A stretch of DNA of 64,000 nucleotides from Enterobacter genomosp. O. Lineage in GTDB: Bacteria; Pseudomonadota; Gammaproteobacteria; Enterobacterales; Enterobacteriaceae. The position numbers and the translations under genes were made by a program. Below the pieces are notes generated by a model that saw only the letters and a program-made list of their open reading frames with translations, did not search any database and was not told the origin of the DNA. How positions within the stretch are numbered: the first letter of the stretch is position 1; each line of letters opens with the position of its first letter. Positions 1-10,987 of this stretch are shown piece by piece. Location of the stretch: positions 186,001 through 250,000 of the forward strand of contig NZ_LECZ01000022.1 in the NCBI RefSeq assembly GCF_001022965.1, read 5' to 3'.

Positions 1-740
1 TCCACCAGTTCGAGGAAATCCGGGATCACGATGGTGAGCCAGCTGTTGCCGCGGGCCCAGCGAGCACGCGCAAAATTATGGTTGCCTTCATAATTCCAGC
101 CGTGGAACCACAAGCCGGTTTCCCGATCCATCAGGTTTTGCACATGCAGCAGGAACTGATAAACGGCTTCTTCTACGTAGTCAGGTTTGTTGAGCAGCTT
201 GCCGATTTTCGCCAGCGGCAGCACCGTCATCATCAGCGTGTCATCCCACATCTGCTGATGGTTCTCTTCCGCCAGAGTGATATGCTGCATGCCGCCGTGT
301 TCAGTGCGCGGCATGTCGTTCATCGCCCACTCCGCCCAGCTTTCCAGCCATGGCAGCCAGGCCGGGTTTCTGGTTTCTTCGTAGCGATACGCGAGGGTCA
401 GGAACGGTGACATGGTATTCACGTTTTTGGTGGTTGCCCCTTCCGCAAAACGGTCAGCAAACCAGCGGTCGATAATATCGCGCATCCCCTCGTCGCCGGT
501 CTGGCTGTAATACTGCAAAATACCGTACAAACCGACGCCGTGCGTCCATTCCCATCCGGCCCAGCCTTTGGTATCGATCGCGCGTCCGTCGTCTAGCCGC
601 AGCAAAAACTCCCCCGTTTTGTCGTGGATATTGACCAGACTGTGCGTCACTTTTTGAATCAGCGATTTCAGCTCATCCCTGGCAATAAAGCGCTCTGGCT
701 GGCGCAGTAGCGGGCTATGTTTGACAGGCCAAACTTTCAT
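1..740 (-). CDS. rhiN: Unsaturated rhamnogalacturonyl hydrolase (GH105), partial
   Basis: The gene starts at the ATG at 740 and runs off the left edge, so only about 246 N-terminal residues are present. GH105 enzymes remove the unsaturated uronic acid from the end of pectin-derived rhamnogalacturonan fragments in the cytoplasm. Visible family features are a tryptophan-rich alpha/alpha-barrel start (GWAGWEWTHGVGLYG), the segment MWDDTLMM whose Asp matches the catalytic acid of the YteR family, and WARGNSW. The start lies 4 bp after the stop of the upstream transporter gene, so the two are almost surely co-transcribed. The pair matches the rhiT-rhiN operon described in Dickeya. The exact oligosaccharide substrate is inferred from family and partner. 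Confidence 0.8.
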   Translation of the reverse strand, partial: MKVWPVKHSPLLRQPERFIARDELKSLIQKVTHSLVNIHDKTGEFLLRLDDGRAIDTKGWAGWEWTHGVGLYGILQYYSQTGDEGMRDIIDRWFADRFAEGATTKNVNTMSPFLTLAYRYEETRNPAWLPWLESWAEWAMNDMPRTEHGGMQHITLAEENHQQMWDDTLMMTVLPLAKIGKLLNKPDYVEEAVYQFLLHVQNLMDRETGLWFHGWNYEGNHNFARARWARGNSWLTIVIPDFLELV

Positions 741-744
741 GATC

Positions 745-2328
745 TTAACCTCCGTGATATGACGAATTCAGTACAGCGCGATCCTTCAGCGAAAGGGCCG
801 CTGGCTTATTGCGGTTCAGGTAACCGATGTTGTTGTTGCCCCAAAGGGATTCGAACGGCATACCGGCCAGCATTTCCACGGTTGCACGAGCTTGCGGGGT
901 TGCCGCTTCAGGCATCGCATAGCCGGACTCGCGCATTTTCGCGGTCTCTTCGCGCAGCGTGCTGTGGGTTTGCAGATTGAGCTTGAAGCGCAGGGAGACA
1001 AGGAAGCCGCAGAACAGCACCAGAAGGGTTCCGATGCTCAGGATCATCAGAATGGTATGGCTCACTTCCGCAGGCTGTACTTTCTGACCGCTGACAAAGC
1101 CGGACATCTGCATCACGATGCCCACCAGCATCACCGCACCGGCCTGAGACGCTTTACGGGTCAGGGTCATTATGCCGGCGAAGATGCCCTCGCGACGCTG
1201 TCCGGTGATCGCTTCGTCCACATCAGCAATGTAGGTATAGGTGTTCCACGGCACATAGTTGATACCGCCCCGACCCAGGCCGGCCACCGCTGAGACAAGC
1301 AGCAGCAGAGCGTAGACGTCACTCAGTCCCGCGTAATAGAGCATGGCGTAAGAGAGAGAAGCCAGGCCGAACAGCACCACCACCATGCGGTAAGACGGCG
1401 CAGGTCCAAAGCGAATGCACAGCGGGATCATCCCGATCACGGCGAGGAACTGGAAGATGGCCATCGTGCCCAGCAGGTTTGAAGCCATTGACGCTTCCTG
1501 CATCAGTACAAAGACCACGTAGTAGGTAAACACGGCATTAAAGACGTCCTGGGCGATATAGCCGCCCAGGTACATGCCCAGATGCTGACGGAAAATCCTT
1601 ACTCGCAGCGTCGAGCTTAACTCCACGAACAGGCGGTTCAGGCTCTGCCCGAGCGTGAGTGTTTTCTTCTCTTCTTCCGCGCGCAGGGCCGCTTCGGACC
1701 ACTCTTCACGCGGGCGCTCCCAGGTGAAGAACCAGACAAAGATCAGCATCAGCGCGCACAAGACGGAAAAGACCAGACTTGCGTAAAAGAAGGATATCGC
1801 GTTGTCTTTACCGAACTGCGTGAGGAGGATCCCCGGCAGGAATGAGGCCAGAATGGCGGACATCTGCGCCATTGAGATACGCGCGCCCGAAAATTTGGTT
1901 TTCTGTTTGAAATCGTCCGTCATCTCCGGAACCAGCGTTTCATAGGGAACCAGGATCATGGTGTAGACGATATCGAATACCAGATACGTAAGCAGGTAAT
2001 ACCAAAAACTCATGTCCCCGACCCACATCAGGGAATAGCTGAATACGCAGGGAATGCCGAGCAGAATGAAAAACTTACGGCGGCCAAAGCGCTTACCGAG
2101 CCACGTCGTACCGAAGTTATCCGTCAGAAAGCCCATCAGCGGGCTGACAACGGCATCCAGCACCCTGGCGGCGGCGAAGATGAACGTTGCTTCTATCGGC
2201 GTGAGCCCGCAGAACGTCGTATAAAAATATAAAAGCCAGGCCGCCGTAAGGGCGGTGGTTCCCGCCCCAAGAAAATCGCCTGCCCCATAAGCAAGGTAGT
2301 TTGCCAATCCAATTTTGCGTGTTTTCAT
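745..2328 (-). CDS. rhiT: GPH-family sugar transporter, rhamnogalacturonide (RhiT-like)
   Basis: A 527-residue inner-membrane carrier of the glycoside-pentoside-hexuronide:cation symporter branch of the major facilitator superfamily (MelB-like). The N-terminal motif LANYLAYGAGDFLG, the loop LGKRFGRRKF after the first helices and about twelve hydrophobic stretches support this. A GTG at 2337 extends the frame, but AGGGG sits directly on it. That sequence is correctly spaced (8 nt) for the ATG at 2328, which I chose. The following gene is a GH105 hydrolase 4 bp away, so the cargo is probably unsaturated rhamnogalacturonides brought in for cleavage. Oligogalacturonide is the main alternative. 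A KdgR-like box lies about 170 bp upstream. Confidence 0.8.
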   Translation of the reverse strand: MKTRKIGLANYLAYGAGDFLGAGTTALTAAWLLYFYTTFCGLTPIEATFIFAAARVLDAVVSPLMGFLTDNFGTTWLGKRFGRRKFFILLGIPCVFSYSLMWVGDMSFWYYLLTYLVFDIVYTMILVPYETLVPEMTDDFKQKTKFSGARISMAQMSAILASFLPGILLTQFGKDNAISFFYASLVFSVLCALMLIFVWFFTWERPREEWSEAALRAEEEKKTLTLGQSLNRLFVELSSTLRVRIFRQHLGMYLGGYIAQDVFNAVFTYYVVFVLMQEASMASNLLGTMAIFQFLAVIGMIPLCIRFGPAPSYRMVVVLFGLASLSYAMLYYAGLSDVYALLLLVSAVAGLGRGGINYVPWNTYTYIADVDEAITGQRREGIFAGIMTLTRKASQAGAVMLVGIVMQMSGFVSGQKVQPAEVSHTILMILSIGTLLVLFCGFLVSLRFKLNLQTHSTLREETAKMRESGYAMPEAATPQARATVEMLAGMPFESLWGNNNIGYLNRNKPAALSLKDRAVLNSSYHGG

Positions 2329-2496
2329 TGCCGTCACCCCTGGTCACGTTTGGGAGACTCCCTGTCAGCAAACCTGTTCCGGGAGTTTTTACACGGCTAC
2401 AGTAGAAGTATCGTCCTGGTGATACCTTTCTATTTCTGCCACCATCAGGGTCGGGCTGGCAAAAATGCAAAGAGTGTCATTACGCGTGTCACCATT

Positions 2497-2517
2497 TTAT
2501 AAAACAGCGTTTCTTTT
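2497..2517. promoter_or_regulatory. KdgR-like operator upstream of rhiT
   Basis: The interval matches about 15 of 20 defined positions of the palindromic KdgR consensus (AAACA-n-TGTTTC core): here AAAACA, one base, then CGTTTC flanked by T-rich sequence. KdgR represses pectin-catabolism genes in Dickeya, including rhiTN, and E. coli has an orthologue. Position about 170 bp before the rhiT start is reasonable for an operator with a long leader. The match is by eye only. Confidence 0.5.
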
Positions 2518-2547
2518 AGTTCAAAATGAGAGGTCGATTTTTGCGAG

Positions 2548-2574
2548 GCAGCCATCAGAAATGCTGATGGCTGC
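2548..2574. other. Perfect 11-bp hairpin between flhE and rhiT
   Basis: Inverted repeat GCAGCCATCAG / CTGATGGCTGC with a 5-nt loop, 15 bp past the flhE stop codon. Neither strand has a T-run directly after the stem, so it does not look like a classical intrinsic terminator. It may mark the 3' end of the flhBAE message or stabilise it. Confidence 0.5.
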
Positions 2575-2588
2575 AGGTCAGGCGGGAT

Positions 2589-2981
2589 TTAGCGATAGTT
2601 CACGATGACAGAATTACTCTGCACTTTCAGCGCCGGGATCAAACGTCCCCCGCCCGGCACTTCCCAGATAAAACGCAAAGGTTCGATTGCCGGCACGCCG
2701 TTGAAGGCCTGCGTCGTACCGCTTTCTCCGTCGATTTCCGTGCAGCGCGTCTGAGAACAGAGGCGCACCCGCAGCCCGGCAGGCGTTGGGCCAATCAGCC
2801 GGTAGTTCCAGACCACAAGGCCCATCAGGCCGGATACCGCGTCAGAAGGCGCCAGCGGGTTAGAGGACATCGCCACGCCCCGGTTGCTGAGCGTCACGCC
2901 CATGCTGCTTGCCTGCCAGGTGCCTTCTCCGGCAGCCTGCGCCGCCAGCGGGAAGAGCAAAATCCATAGCCATTTACGCAT
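2589..2981 (-). CDS. flhE: Flagellar protein FlhE
   Basis: A 130-residue periplasmic protein with a clear N-terminal signal peptide (MRKWLWILLFPLAAQA, cleavage near residue 16). Length and sequence match enterobacterial FlhE. FlhE sits at the end of flhBAE and is reported to gate proton leakage through the flagellar export apparatus. The start codon overlaps the flhA stop (TAATG), so translation is coupled to flhA. Two cysteines (LCSQTRC) could form a disulfide in the periplasm. Confidence 0.9.
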   Translation of the reverse strand: MRKWLWILLFPLAAQAAGEGTWQASSMGVTLSNRGVAMSSNPLAPSDAVSGLMGLVVWNYRLIGPTPAGLRVRLCSQTRCTEIDGESGTTQAFNGVPAIEPLRFIWEVPGGGRLIPALKVQSNSVIVNYR

Positions 2982-5059
2982 TATTTTCCTCCAATCGTCG
3001 CCGTCATGCGGATATGGCGGTTATCCGACAGCTCCAGATTCGACAGTACGACCAGCTGGTTCAGGCTGCGGCGCAGGAAGCGCGACAGCAGCGGACGCAG
3101 CGCGTGGTTCACCAGCAGCACCGGCGGTGCGCCCAGCATCTCCTGACGCGCCAGCGCCTCCTGCGTTTGCGCCAGCAGGCGGTCCGCCAGGCCCGGCTCC
3201 AGCCCGCCACCGCCCTGCAGGGCCTGAAGCAGCAGACGCTCAAGCGGCGTATCGAGGCCAATAACCTGCACTTCTCCGGTTCCCGGGAACCACTGCTGGG
3301 TGATCGCGCGTCCCAGCGCCACGCGCACCACCGCCGTCAGCTCGTGCGGATCGCTCTGGATTGGCGCATGCTCTGCCAGCGTTTCCAGAATGGTGCGCAT
3401 ATCGCGGATCGGCACCTTTTCTTCGAGCAGGTTTTGCAGCACCTTGTGCAGCGTGGTCAAGGTCAGCACGCCCGGAACCAGATCTTCGGTCAGCTTCGGC
3501 ATCTCCTGCGTGACGCGGTCGAGCAGCTGCTGCGCTTCCTGACGGCCAAACAGCTCCGCCGAGAATTGCCCAATCAGGTGGTTAAGGTGGGTCGCCACCA
3601 CGGTACTGGCTTCGACAACCGTGTAACCCTGGATCTGCGCCTGCTCTTTCAGCGCACTTTCTATCCAGATGGCGGCCAGACCAAAGGCCGGGTCGATGGT
3701 TTGCTCGCCCGGCAGCGTGCCTGCGGCGGTGCCCGGGTTGATCGCCAGCCAGCGGCCCGGATAGGCATCACCGCTGCCAATTTCGACACCTTTCATCAGG
3801 ATGCGATAGCGCGCGGGCGGCAGGTCCATATTGTCCCGGATGTGCACAACCGGCGGCAGGAAGCCCATATCCTGCGCGAATTTTTTACGGATACTGCGGA
3901 TACGGCCAAGCAGCTCGCCGTCCTGCTGGAAATCGACCATCGGGATCAGGCGATACCCGACCTCCATTCCCAGGGAATCTTCCAGCTGAACGTCGTTCCA
4001 GGTAGCTTCAACGGCCTGGTTGTTCTCTGGCATTTTGACCGGAACAGGCTCCGCCGCCGGTTTGATTTCACGGCCGCGCATCCACCAGGCAAGCCCCAGC
4101 AGAGCCGCAGTGAACAGCAGGAAGACGAGGTTTGGCATCCCCGGTACCAGGCCGAGCAAGCCGAGAACCGCAGCGGCCAGCAGCATAACGCGCGGGTTAC
4201 TGAAGAGCTGTCCCACCATCTGCTCGCCAACGTCCTGGTCGGTGCTGACGCGGGTCACAATCACACCCGCCGCCGTGGAGATAACCAGCGCCGGGATCTG
4301 AGCGACCAGACCGTCACCAATGGTCAGCAGCGTATAGCTTTCCGCCGCGTGGCCCATGTCCATCCCGTGCTGCAGTACCCCCACCAGCAGGCCGCCGACC
4401 ACGTTAATCACCATGATCAGAATGCCCGCGATGGCGTCGCCGCGCACAAACTTACTCGCACCGTCCATGGAGCCGTAGAAGTCCGCCTCCTGCGTCACTT
4501 CCGAACGGCGTTTTTTGGCTTCATCTTCGGCGATAAGACCGGCGTTCAGGTCGGCGTCGATCGCCATCTGCTTGCCCGGCATCCCGTCCAGCACAAAACG
4601 CGCGCCCACTTCCGCGATACGCCCTGCACCTTTGGTGATAACCATAAAGTTGATGATAACGAGGATGACGAACACCACGATACCGATCGCGAAATTGCCG
4701 CCCACCAGGAAGTGGCCGAACGCCTCCACCACTTTACCCGCCGCTGCCGCACCGGTGTGCCCTTCCATCAGGATGATACGCGTGGACGCCACGTTCAGCG
4801 CCAGTCTGAGCAAGGTGGTGAACAGCAGAATGGTCGGGAACGCGGCGAACTCCAGGGTACGCTGGGTGAACATCGCCACCAGCAGCACCATAATGGACAG
4901 CGCAATATTGAAAGTGAAAAGCAGATCGAGGATGAACGCCGGCAGCGGCAGTACCATCATCGACAGAATTAGCAGGATCAGAATCGGTCCGGCAAGGATC
5001 TGCCATTGGGTCGATTTCAGGTTGCCGGGCAGGCGCAACATTGCCACCAGATTAGCCAT
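2981..5059 (-). CDS. flhA: Flagellar export gate protein FlhA
   Basis: A 692-residue inner-membrane component of the flagellar type III export gate. The N-terminal half (to about residue 330) has eight hydrophobic segments and the conserved cytoplasmic FHIPEP-family loop (FVLDGMPGKQMAIDADLNAG). The C-terminal half is the soluble domain that forms the nonameric ring docking chaperone-substrate complexes. Length equals the E. coli protein. The start at 5059 overlaps the end of flhB by 8 bp, and the end overlaps flhE by 1 bp, so flhBAE is one translationally coupled operon. Confidence 0.97.
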   Translation of the reverse strand: MANLVAMLRLPGNLKSTQWQILAGPILILLILSMMVLPLPAFILDLLFTFNIALSIMVLLVAMFTQRTLEFAAFPTILLFTTLLRLALNVASTRIILMEGHTGAAAAGKVVEAFGHFLVGGNFAIGIVVFVILVIINFMVITKGAGRIAEVGARFVLDGMPGKQMAIDADLNAGLIAEDEAKKRRSEVTQEADFYGSMDGASKFVRGDAIAGILIMVINVVGGLLVGVLQHGMDMGHAAESYTLLTIGDGLVAQIPALVISTAAGVIVTRVSTDQDVGEQMVGQLFSNPRVMLLAAAVLGLLGLVPGMPNLVFLLFTAALLGLAWWMRGREIKPAAEPVPVKMPENNQAVEATWNDVQLEDSLGMEVGYRLIPMVDFQQDGELLGRIRSIRKKFAQDMGFLPPVVHIRDNMDLPPARYRILMKGVEIGSGDAYPGRWLAINPGTAAGTLPGEQTIDPAFGLAAIWIESALKEQAQIQGYTVVEASTVVATHLNHLIGQFSAELFGRQEAQQLLDRVTQEMPKLTEDLVPGVLTLTTLHKVLQNLLEEKVPIRDMRTILETLAEHAPIQSDPHELTAVVRVALGRAITQQWFPGTGEVQVIGLDTPLERLLLQALQGGGGLEPGLADRLLAQTQEALARQEMLGAPPVLLVNHALRPLLSRFLRRSLNQLVVLSNLELSDNRHIRMTATIGGK

Positions 5060-6200
5060 CAGTGTCCTTCTCGTTCATAAAATCCAGCGCGGCAGGCACC
5101 GGAAGGTTCTCAGGTTTCACAGGCCGTTGACCACCGGCCAGACGCCAGCGCTTCAACTGCCATACCCAGGCCAGCACTTCCGCCACGGCGGCGTAGAGTT
5201 GTCCGGGGATCTGTTGTCCAATATCCGCATGGCGGTACAGGGCACGCGCCAGCGGAGGGGCTTCGAGGATCGGCACGCGGTGTTCGGTGCCAATTTCGCG
5301 GATGCGCAGCGCGATCAGCCCCGCCCCTTTCGCCACCACCTTCGGCGCGCTCATTTTGTTTTCGTCATAGCGCAGCGCAACGGAATAGTGTGTCGGGTTG
5401 GTGACGATGACGTCGGCCTTCGGCACATCGTCCATCATGCGGCGACGGGCGGCGGCACGCTGCATCTGGCGGATACGCCCTTTGACGTGCGGGTCACCTT
5501 CCATCTGCTTATATTCATCACGGATATCCTGACGCGACATCTGCAGCTTCTTGAAGTGGGTATAAAGCTGGAAGATCACGTCAAACCCCACCATCGGGAT
5601 AATGCTGAGCACCACCAGCAGCGCGCAGAGCCCGACCAGATTCAGCGCGTTACTCATCGCGGTAAGGGGAGACTCGCTGATAAGACGCATCATTTCCGGC
5701 CAGTGGTACCAGAGGTAAAACCCCGCGGAACTGCCCATCAGCACCGATTTGAGAATGGCTTTGAGCAGCTCGGCCCCGGTCTGGGCAGAGAACATTTTCG
5801 CAATGCCCGGCAGCGGGTTCAGTTTGGAAAATTTCGGCTGCAGCGATTTGGCGCTAAAGACCAGACCACCGAGCATCACCGGGGAAACCAGCGCGACCAG
5901 CACCACCCCGGTAATCAGGGGCAGCAGCGCGGCCATGGCCCCTTTAATAAGCTGAATAATCTGGCTGAGTATCAGGTTCGGATCGTTGACCATGCTGTGG
6001 TCAAACCGTAAGCCGGTTGAGAGCATTCCCGCCAGCTTGCGGGCGAGCGACTCCCCGCCCCACCAGATAATGCACACGCCTACGATAAGGATCAGCAGGG
6101 AGGTCAATTCTCGGGATCGGGGGATCTGCCCTTCCTCACGCGCCTTTTCAAGTCGGTGGGGTGTGGGGGCTTCCGTTTTGTCGTCGTTCTCTTCTGCCAC
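5052..6200 (-). CDS. flhB: Flagellar export switch protein FlhB
   Basis: A 382-residue inner-membrane protein of the flagellar export gate. Four hydrophobic segments occupy roughly residues 30-215. The soluble C-terminal domain carries the autocleavage motif NPTH (near residue 269, in VIVTNPTHYSVAL), which switches export from rod/hook to filament proteins. The N-terminus (MAEENDDKTEAPTPHRLEKA) is typical. It is the first gene of flhBAE; a terminator-like hairpin pair separates it from cheZ, so it should have its own FlhDC-dependent promoter in 6201-6263, which I could not pinpoint. Confidence 0.97.
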   Translation of the reverse strand: MAEENDDKTEAPTPHRLEKAREEGQIPRSRELTSLLILIVGVCIIWWGGESLARKLAGMLSTGLRFDHSMVNDPNLILSQIIQLIKGAMAALLPLITGVVLVALVSPVMLGGLVFSAKSLQPKFSKLNPLPGIAKMFSAQTGAELLKAILKSVLMGSSAGFYLWYHWPEMMRLISESPLTAMSNALNLVGLCALLVVLSIIPMVGFDVIFQLYTHFKKLQMSRQDIRDEYKQMEGDPHVKGRIRQMQRAAARRRMMDDVPKADVIVTNPTHYSVALRYDENKMSAPKVVAKGAGLIALRIREIGTEHRVPILEAPPLARALYRHADIGQQIPGQLYAAVAEVLAWVWQLKRWRLAGGQRPVKPENLPVPAALDFMNEKDTDG

Positions 6201-6263
6201 AGTGCATGCTCAGCCCATTACGTCACGGGTATCATGCCAGCGCAGTGGAAATCCAATGGCGGG

Positions 6264-6289
6264 AAAAGCCCGTTTATTCGGGCTCTTTT
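6264..6289 (-). terminator. Intrinsic terminator after cheZ
   Basis: Stem AGCCCG / CGGGCT with a 6-nt AT loop, followed on the minus strand by TTTT. It lies between cheZ and flhB and would end the tar-to-cheZ message. T-rich sequence also follows on the plus strand. Confidence 0.6.
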
Positions 6290-6307
6290 CGGTGATTTTG
6301 GCGTAAA

Positions 6308-6339
6308 CCGCCTCAGGGGGCGTTAACCTCCTGAGGCGG
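6308..6339 (-). terminator. Hairpin just past the cheZ stop
   Basis: A 10-bp perfect stem (CCGCCTCAGG / CCTGAGGCGG) 9 bp beyond the cheZ stop. On the minus strand it is followed by TTTACG, a weak T-run. It probably acts with the second hairpin at 6264-6289 to end the chemotaxis transcript. Confidence 0.5.
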
Positions 6340-6348
6340 AACGGACCA

Positions 6349-6993
6349 TCAGAAGCCGAGGCTGTCCAGCAGGTCGTCTACCTGATCCTGGCTTGCCACG
6401 ACGCCCGCTTTGCTGGCGTCGAGCTGTGGACCATTGAGCAGGCTTTCGTTCTCGCGTTTTGGACGGGCTGCCGGTTCCGGGATGTTCTCCAGCAGGACCA
6501 TCAGCAGCTGACGCTCAATCTCCTGGATAACATCCATCATGCGCTTGATAACCTGACCGGTGAGGTCCTGGAAATCCTGCGCCATCATGATGTCCAGCAG
6601 CTGGGCGTTGGTGAAGCTGGTGTGACCCGGCACATCACCCAGGTACTGACGGGTATCCGTCACCAGTTCGCGGGCGTCCGCCAGCTCGATCGGGTTTTCA
6701 AACCACTCGTCCCAGCGTTTGCTCAGCGCTTTCGCACCCTTTTCCATCGCATCCTGGTGCGGCTGTGACGCTTCAACGCTGTTCAGCGCACGCTCCGCGG
6801 CCTGGGCGGTCATCTGTACCACGTAGTCCAGACGATCGCGGGCATCAGGGATCGCTTCCGCCGCTTCGGCAATCGCCTGATCCAGTCCCAGCTCACGCAG
6901 GCTGTCGCGCAGCATGCGCGTCAGGCTGCCGATGCGGACGATGATGTCGCTCGGCGAGTGTTCTTCAACGGGTTTCATAGCAGGTTGCATCAT
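6349..6993 (-). CDS. cheZ: CheY-P phosphatase CheZ
   Basis: A 214-residue cytoplasmic phosphatase that removes phosphate from CheY-P, mostly helical, forming a dimeric four-helix bundle. The segment [17 protein letters not shown] holds the family's catalytic Gln-containing region. The C-terminal peptide ([15 protein letters not shown]) is the conserved CheY-binding tail. A GTG at 7002 would add three residues, but GAGGTG is spaced 6 nt from the ATG at 6993, which also gives the E. coli length. It follows cheY by about 10 bp as last gene of the chemotaxis operon. Confidence 0.95.
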   Translation of the reverse strand: MMQPAMKPVEEHSPSDIIVRIGSLTRMLRDSLRELGLDQAIAEAAEAIPDARDRLDYVVQMTAQAAERALNSVEASQPHQDAMEKGAKALSKRWDEWFENPIELADARELVTDTRQYLGDVPGHTSFTNAQLLDIMMAQDFQDLTGQVIKRMMDVIQEIERQLLMVLLENIPEPAARPKRENESLLNGPQLDASKAGVVASQDQVDDLLDSLGF

Positions 6994-7003
6994 GACCAAC
7001 ACC

Positions 7004-8455
<1,452 letters not shown>

Positions 8456-8459
<4 letters not shown>

Positions 8460-9322
8460 GCTTTTTCCTTACTCAGCGCATATACCGTTTGCCCACGCAG
8501 GCTAAACTCACGCGCGAGGTTGCTGAAGTTTTCCGAGTGCCCGGCAAACAGTAAACCGTCAGGCTTGAGCAACGGAACAAACCGACGCAGAATGTCCTGT
8601 TGCGTCGTTTTATCAAAATAGATCATGACGTTACGGCAAAAAATGGCGTCGAACGGCCCCGGCACGTTGTACTGCTTATCCAGCAGGTTAACGGGCGCGA
8701 ACTCAACGCAGTTCGCCAGCTCCTGCCGTACGCGTACCAGGCCTTCATGCGGGCCTGTGCCGCGCATGAAATAACGCTGCAGCTGCTGCGGCGACAGCGT
8801 TTTCAGCTCATCCTGGCGATAAACACCGTTGCGTGCCTTCTCCAGCACCTCGGTATCGATATCGCTGGCGTAAACTTTCCAGCGTCCGGGCGTCATTCCC
8901 AGCGTGTCTGCAAGGGTGATCGCCAGCGAGTAAGGCTCTTCGCCCGTCGAGGCGGCGGCACTCCAGACGCGGTACTCCCCGGTGCGACGGCGCGCGTGCT
9001 CTGCCAGTACCGGGAAGTGGTGAGCTTCACGGAAAAACGCCGTCAGGTTGGTGGTTAAGGAGTTAATAAATGCCTGCCACTCCGCGCTGTTCTGGTTCGC
9101 TTCGAGCATGCTCAGATAGCGACCAAAATCATCCAGCCCCAGCGTACGCAAGCGCCGCACCAGACGGTTGTAGACCATGTCTCGCTTATGATCCGCAAGC
9201 ACGATCCCCGCACGCTGGTAGATTAACTGACATATCCGACGAAAATGCGCGTCGGACAGCGCGAGGCGCTGTGTCATCTGCAACAATAATGACGTTTGCC
9301 CAGGGGGCATTGGTGATGTCAT
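8456..9322 (-). CDS. cheR: Chemoreceptor methyltransferase CheR
   Basis: A 288-residue S-adenosylmethionine-dependent methyltransferase that methylates glutamates of the receptor signalling domain. The N-terminal helical domain ([20 protein letters not shown]) is followed by the SAM fold, with the motif [16 protein letters not shown] and [10 protein letters not shown]. Length matches the E. coli protein (286). It normally docks on the NWETF pentapeptide at the end of Tar; that pentapeptide is still encoded here but lies beyond the stop codon in tar. It follows tap by 19 bp. Confidence 0.97.
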
Positions 9323-9341
9323 AGCGCCTTCTTAATTACAT

Positions 9342-10943
9342 TCAGGATACAACTGGCACGGCCTGCGACCGCCCGACTTCTGTTACTGCTTCAACGTGCT
9401 CTTTCACATTAAATACCGCGACCAGCCCGGTCAGACGATCCGCCTGGCTGGCCAGCTGATCGGTTGCCGCTGCCGCTTCCTCGACCAGCGAGGCGTTTTG
9501 TTGCGTGACCTGATCCATCTGGCTGACAGCCTGGGCAACCTGCTCAATACCGCGACGCTGTTCGTCCGACGCCGAGGCAATTTCGCCCATAATGTCGTTC
9601 ACCCGCGTGACGGAGGTGACAATCTCGTGCATCGTTTTCGCCGCCGTGTCCACCAGCGTTGAGCCCTGCTGGACGCGCGAAACCGACTCTTCAATCAGCA
9701 CCTTAATTTCTTTTGCCGCGTTAGCGCTGCGGCTCGCCAGGTTACGCACTTCACCCGCCACCACCGCAAACCCGCGCCCCTGCTCCCCGGCACGCGCCGC
9801 TTCAACCGCGGCGTTCAGCGCCAGAATGTTGGTCTGGAACGCGATACCGTCAATCACGCTGATGATGTCACCAATTTTCTGCGAGCTGGTGGCAATCTCC
9901 TGCATGGTGCTGGCGACGTGAGAGGCCTGATCGCCGCCCTTCTTCGCCGTCATCGCCGCCTGTTTAGACAGGTCAGACGCCTGACGCGCGTTATCGGCGT
10001 TCTGGCTTACCGTCGCGGTCAGCTGCTCCATGCTGGCCGCCGTCTGCGCCAGCGAGGCCGCCTGCTGCTCGGTGCGGGACGAGAGATCGTTATTGCCTGC
10101 CGCAATCTCTGAGATCCCGGTGTGCATGGCATAGCTGCCCTGACGCACGTCGGATACCGTTTCCCTGAGCGATCCCTGCATCGCCTTCAGGCTGGCAAAG
10201 ATCGCCGAAATTTCGTTCTTGCCGAATACCGCCACCGGGCGCGCCAGGTCCCCCTTCGCAATGCTGTCGAAGTGGCTGCTGACGATCGCCAGCGGCTGCA
10301 CAATCATTCTGCGCGACCAGAGCAGCGACCCGCCGGTCAGCAACCCTGCCAGAATCACAACCGCGGCAAAGATGACGCCCGACATGTGATAGCTTTTACG
10401 GCTGTCTTCGCCGGCACGCTGGACGGTCTGGTTAATATTCTGCTGCCACGCGTTAAAGCTGCCGTCAAACTCCGCCTGGGAGGCCTGAACCGGCGCGGTC
10501 ATGAAGTCCGACAGCTGGTTGTTCTCAAGCCAGGTCGCCTGGTGGTCCAGATCGCTGTACCACTGGTCAAAGTTGGTCTTCATGGTGGCCTTCAGCGCTT
10601 TCTCTTTCTCGCTGTCGGCGGCCTGCGCCGTAAAGGCCTTAAACTGCGCGTCTGCCTGTTTCAGGCTGTCGCGCGCGGTCGCCATCAGCGCCTTAATGTC
10701 ATCCGGCGGATAGCTCAGGGCGGTTAAGGTTCCCGCCTTGTTCAGCGCGGTGCTTGCCTGCAACAGCACGGCACGGGTTTGCGCCAGTGCGGAGCGCTGC
10801 TGGTTACTCGCCTCAACTTCCTGCAAATTCTGATAGCCATCGCGAAACGCCCAAAAAGACAACCCGTTACTGCCAACCTGCAACACACCGCAAAGGATCA
10901 GAATCAAAAACAGTGTGGTCGAGATACGAATACGATTTAACAT
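9342..10943 (-). CDS. tap: Methyl-accepting chemotaxis protein Tap (dipeptide/pyrimidine type)
   Basis: A 533-residue receptor, the exact length of E. coli Tap. N-terminal transmembrane segment ([18 protein letters not shown]), a periplasmic four-helix sensor to about residue 190, a second transmembrane segment ([17 protein letters not shown]), HAMP, then methylation helices around the hairpin tip [20 protein letters not shown]. It lacks a C-terminal NWETF tether, as Tap does, so its methylation normally depends on tethered receptors. The ATG at 10943 has GGGAG 5 nt upstream; the frame extends to 10958 without family support. With tar broken, Tap is the only intact receptor in this window. 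The ligand is inferred from homology; Tap in E. coli senses dipeptides through the dipeptide-binding protein. Confidence 0.95.
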   Translation of the reverse strand: MLNRIRISTTLFLILILCGVLQVGSNGLSFWAFRDGYQNLQEVEASNQQRSALAQTRAVLLQASTALNKAGTLTALSYPPDDIKALMATARDSLKQADAQFKAFTAQAADSEKEKALKATMKTNFDQWYSDLDHQATWLENNQLSDFMTAPVQASQAEFDGSFNAWQQNINQTVQRAGEDSRKSYHMSGVIFAAVVILAGLLTGGSLLWSRRMIVQPLAIVSSHFDSIAKGDLARPVAVFGKNEISAIFASLKAMQGSLRETVSDVRQGSYAMHTGISEIAAGNNDLSSRTEQQAASLAQTAASMEQLTATVSQNADNARQASDLSKQAAMTAKKGGDQASHVASTMQEIATSSQKIGDIISVIDGIAFQTNILALNAAVEAARAGEQGRGFAVVAGEVRNLASRSANAAKEIKVLIEESVSRVQQGSTLVDTAAKTMHEIVTSVTRVNDIMGEIASASDEQRRGIEQVAQAVSQMDQVTQQNASLVEEAAAATDQLASQADRLTGLVAVFNVKEHVEAVTEVGRSQAVPVVS

Positions 10944-10987
10944 CCACGCTCCCATCAAGCGGCAAGCAGCCGCGGTTTAATTGTCAG

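Noticed and set aside
2909..4972. Long plus-strand open frame (687 codons) across flhA
   Set aside because: It is fully antisense to flhA, is His/Gln/Arg-rich in the manner of shadow frames in GC-rich DNA and has no family features.
4515..6011. Plus-strand open frame (498 codons) across flhA/flhB
   Set aside because: Antisense to two well-identified genes; no start signal or recognisable domain.
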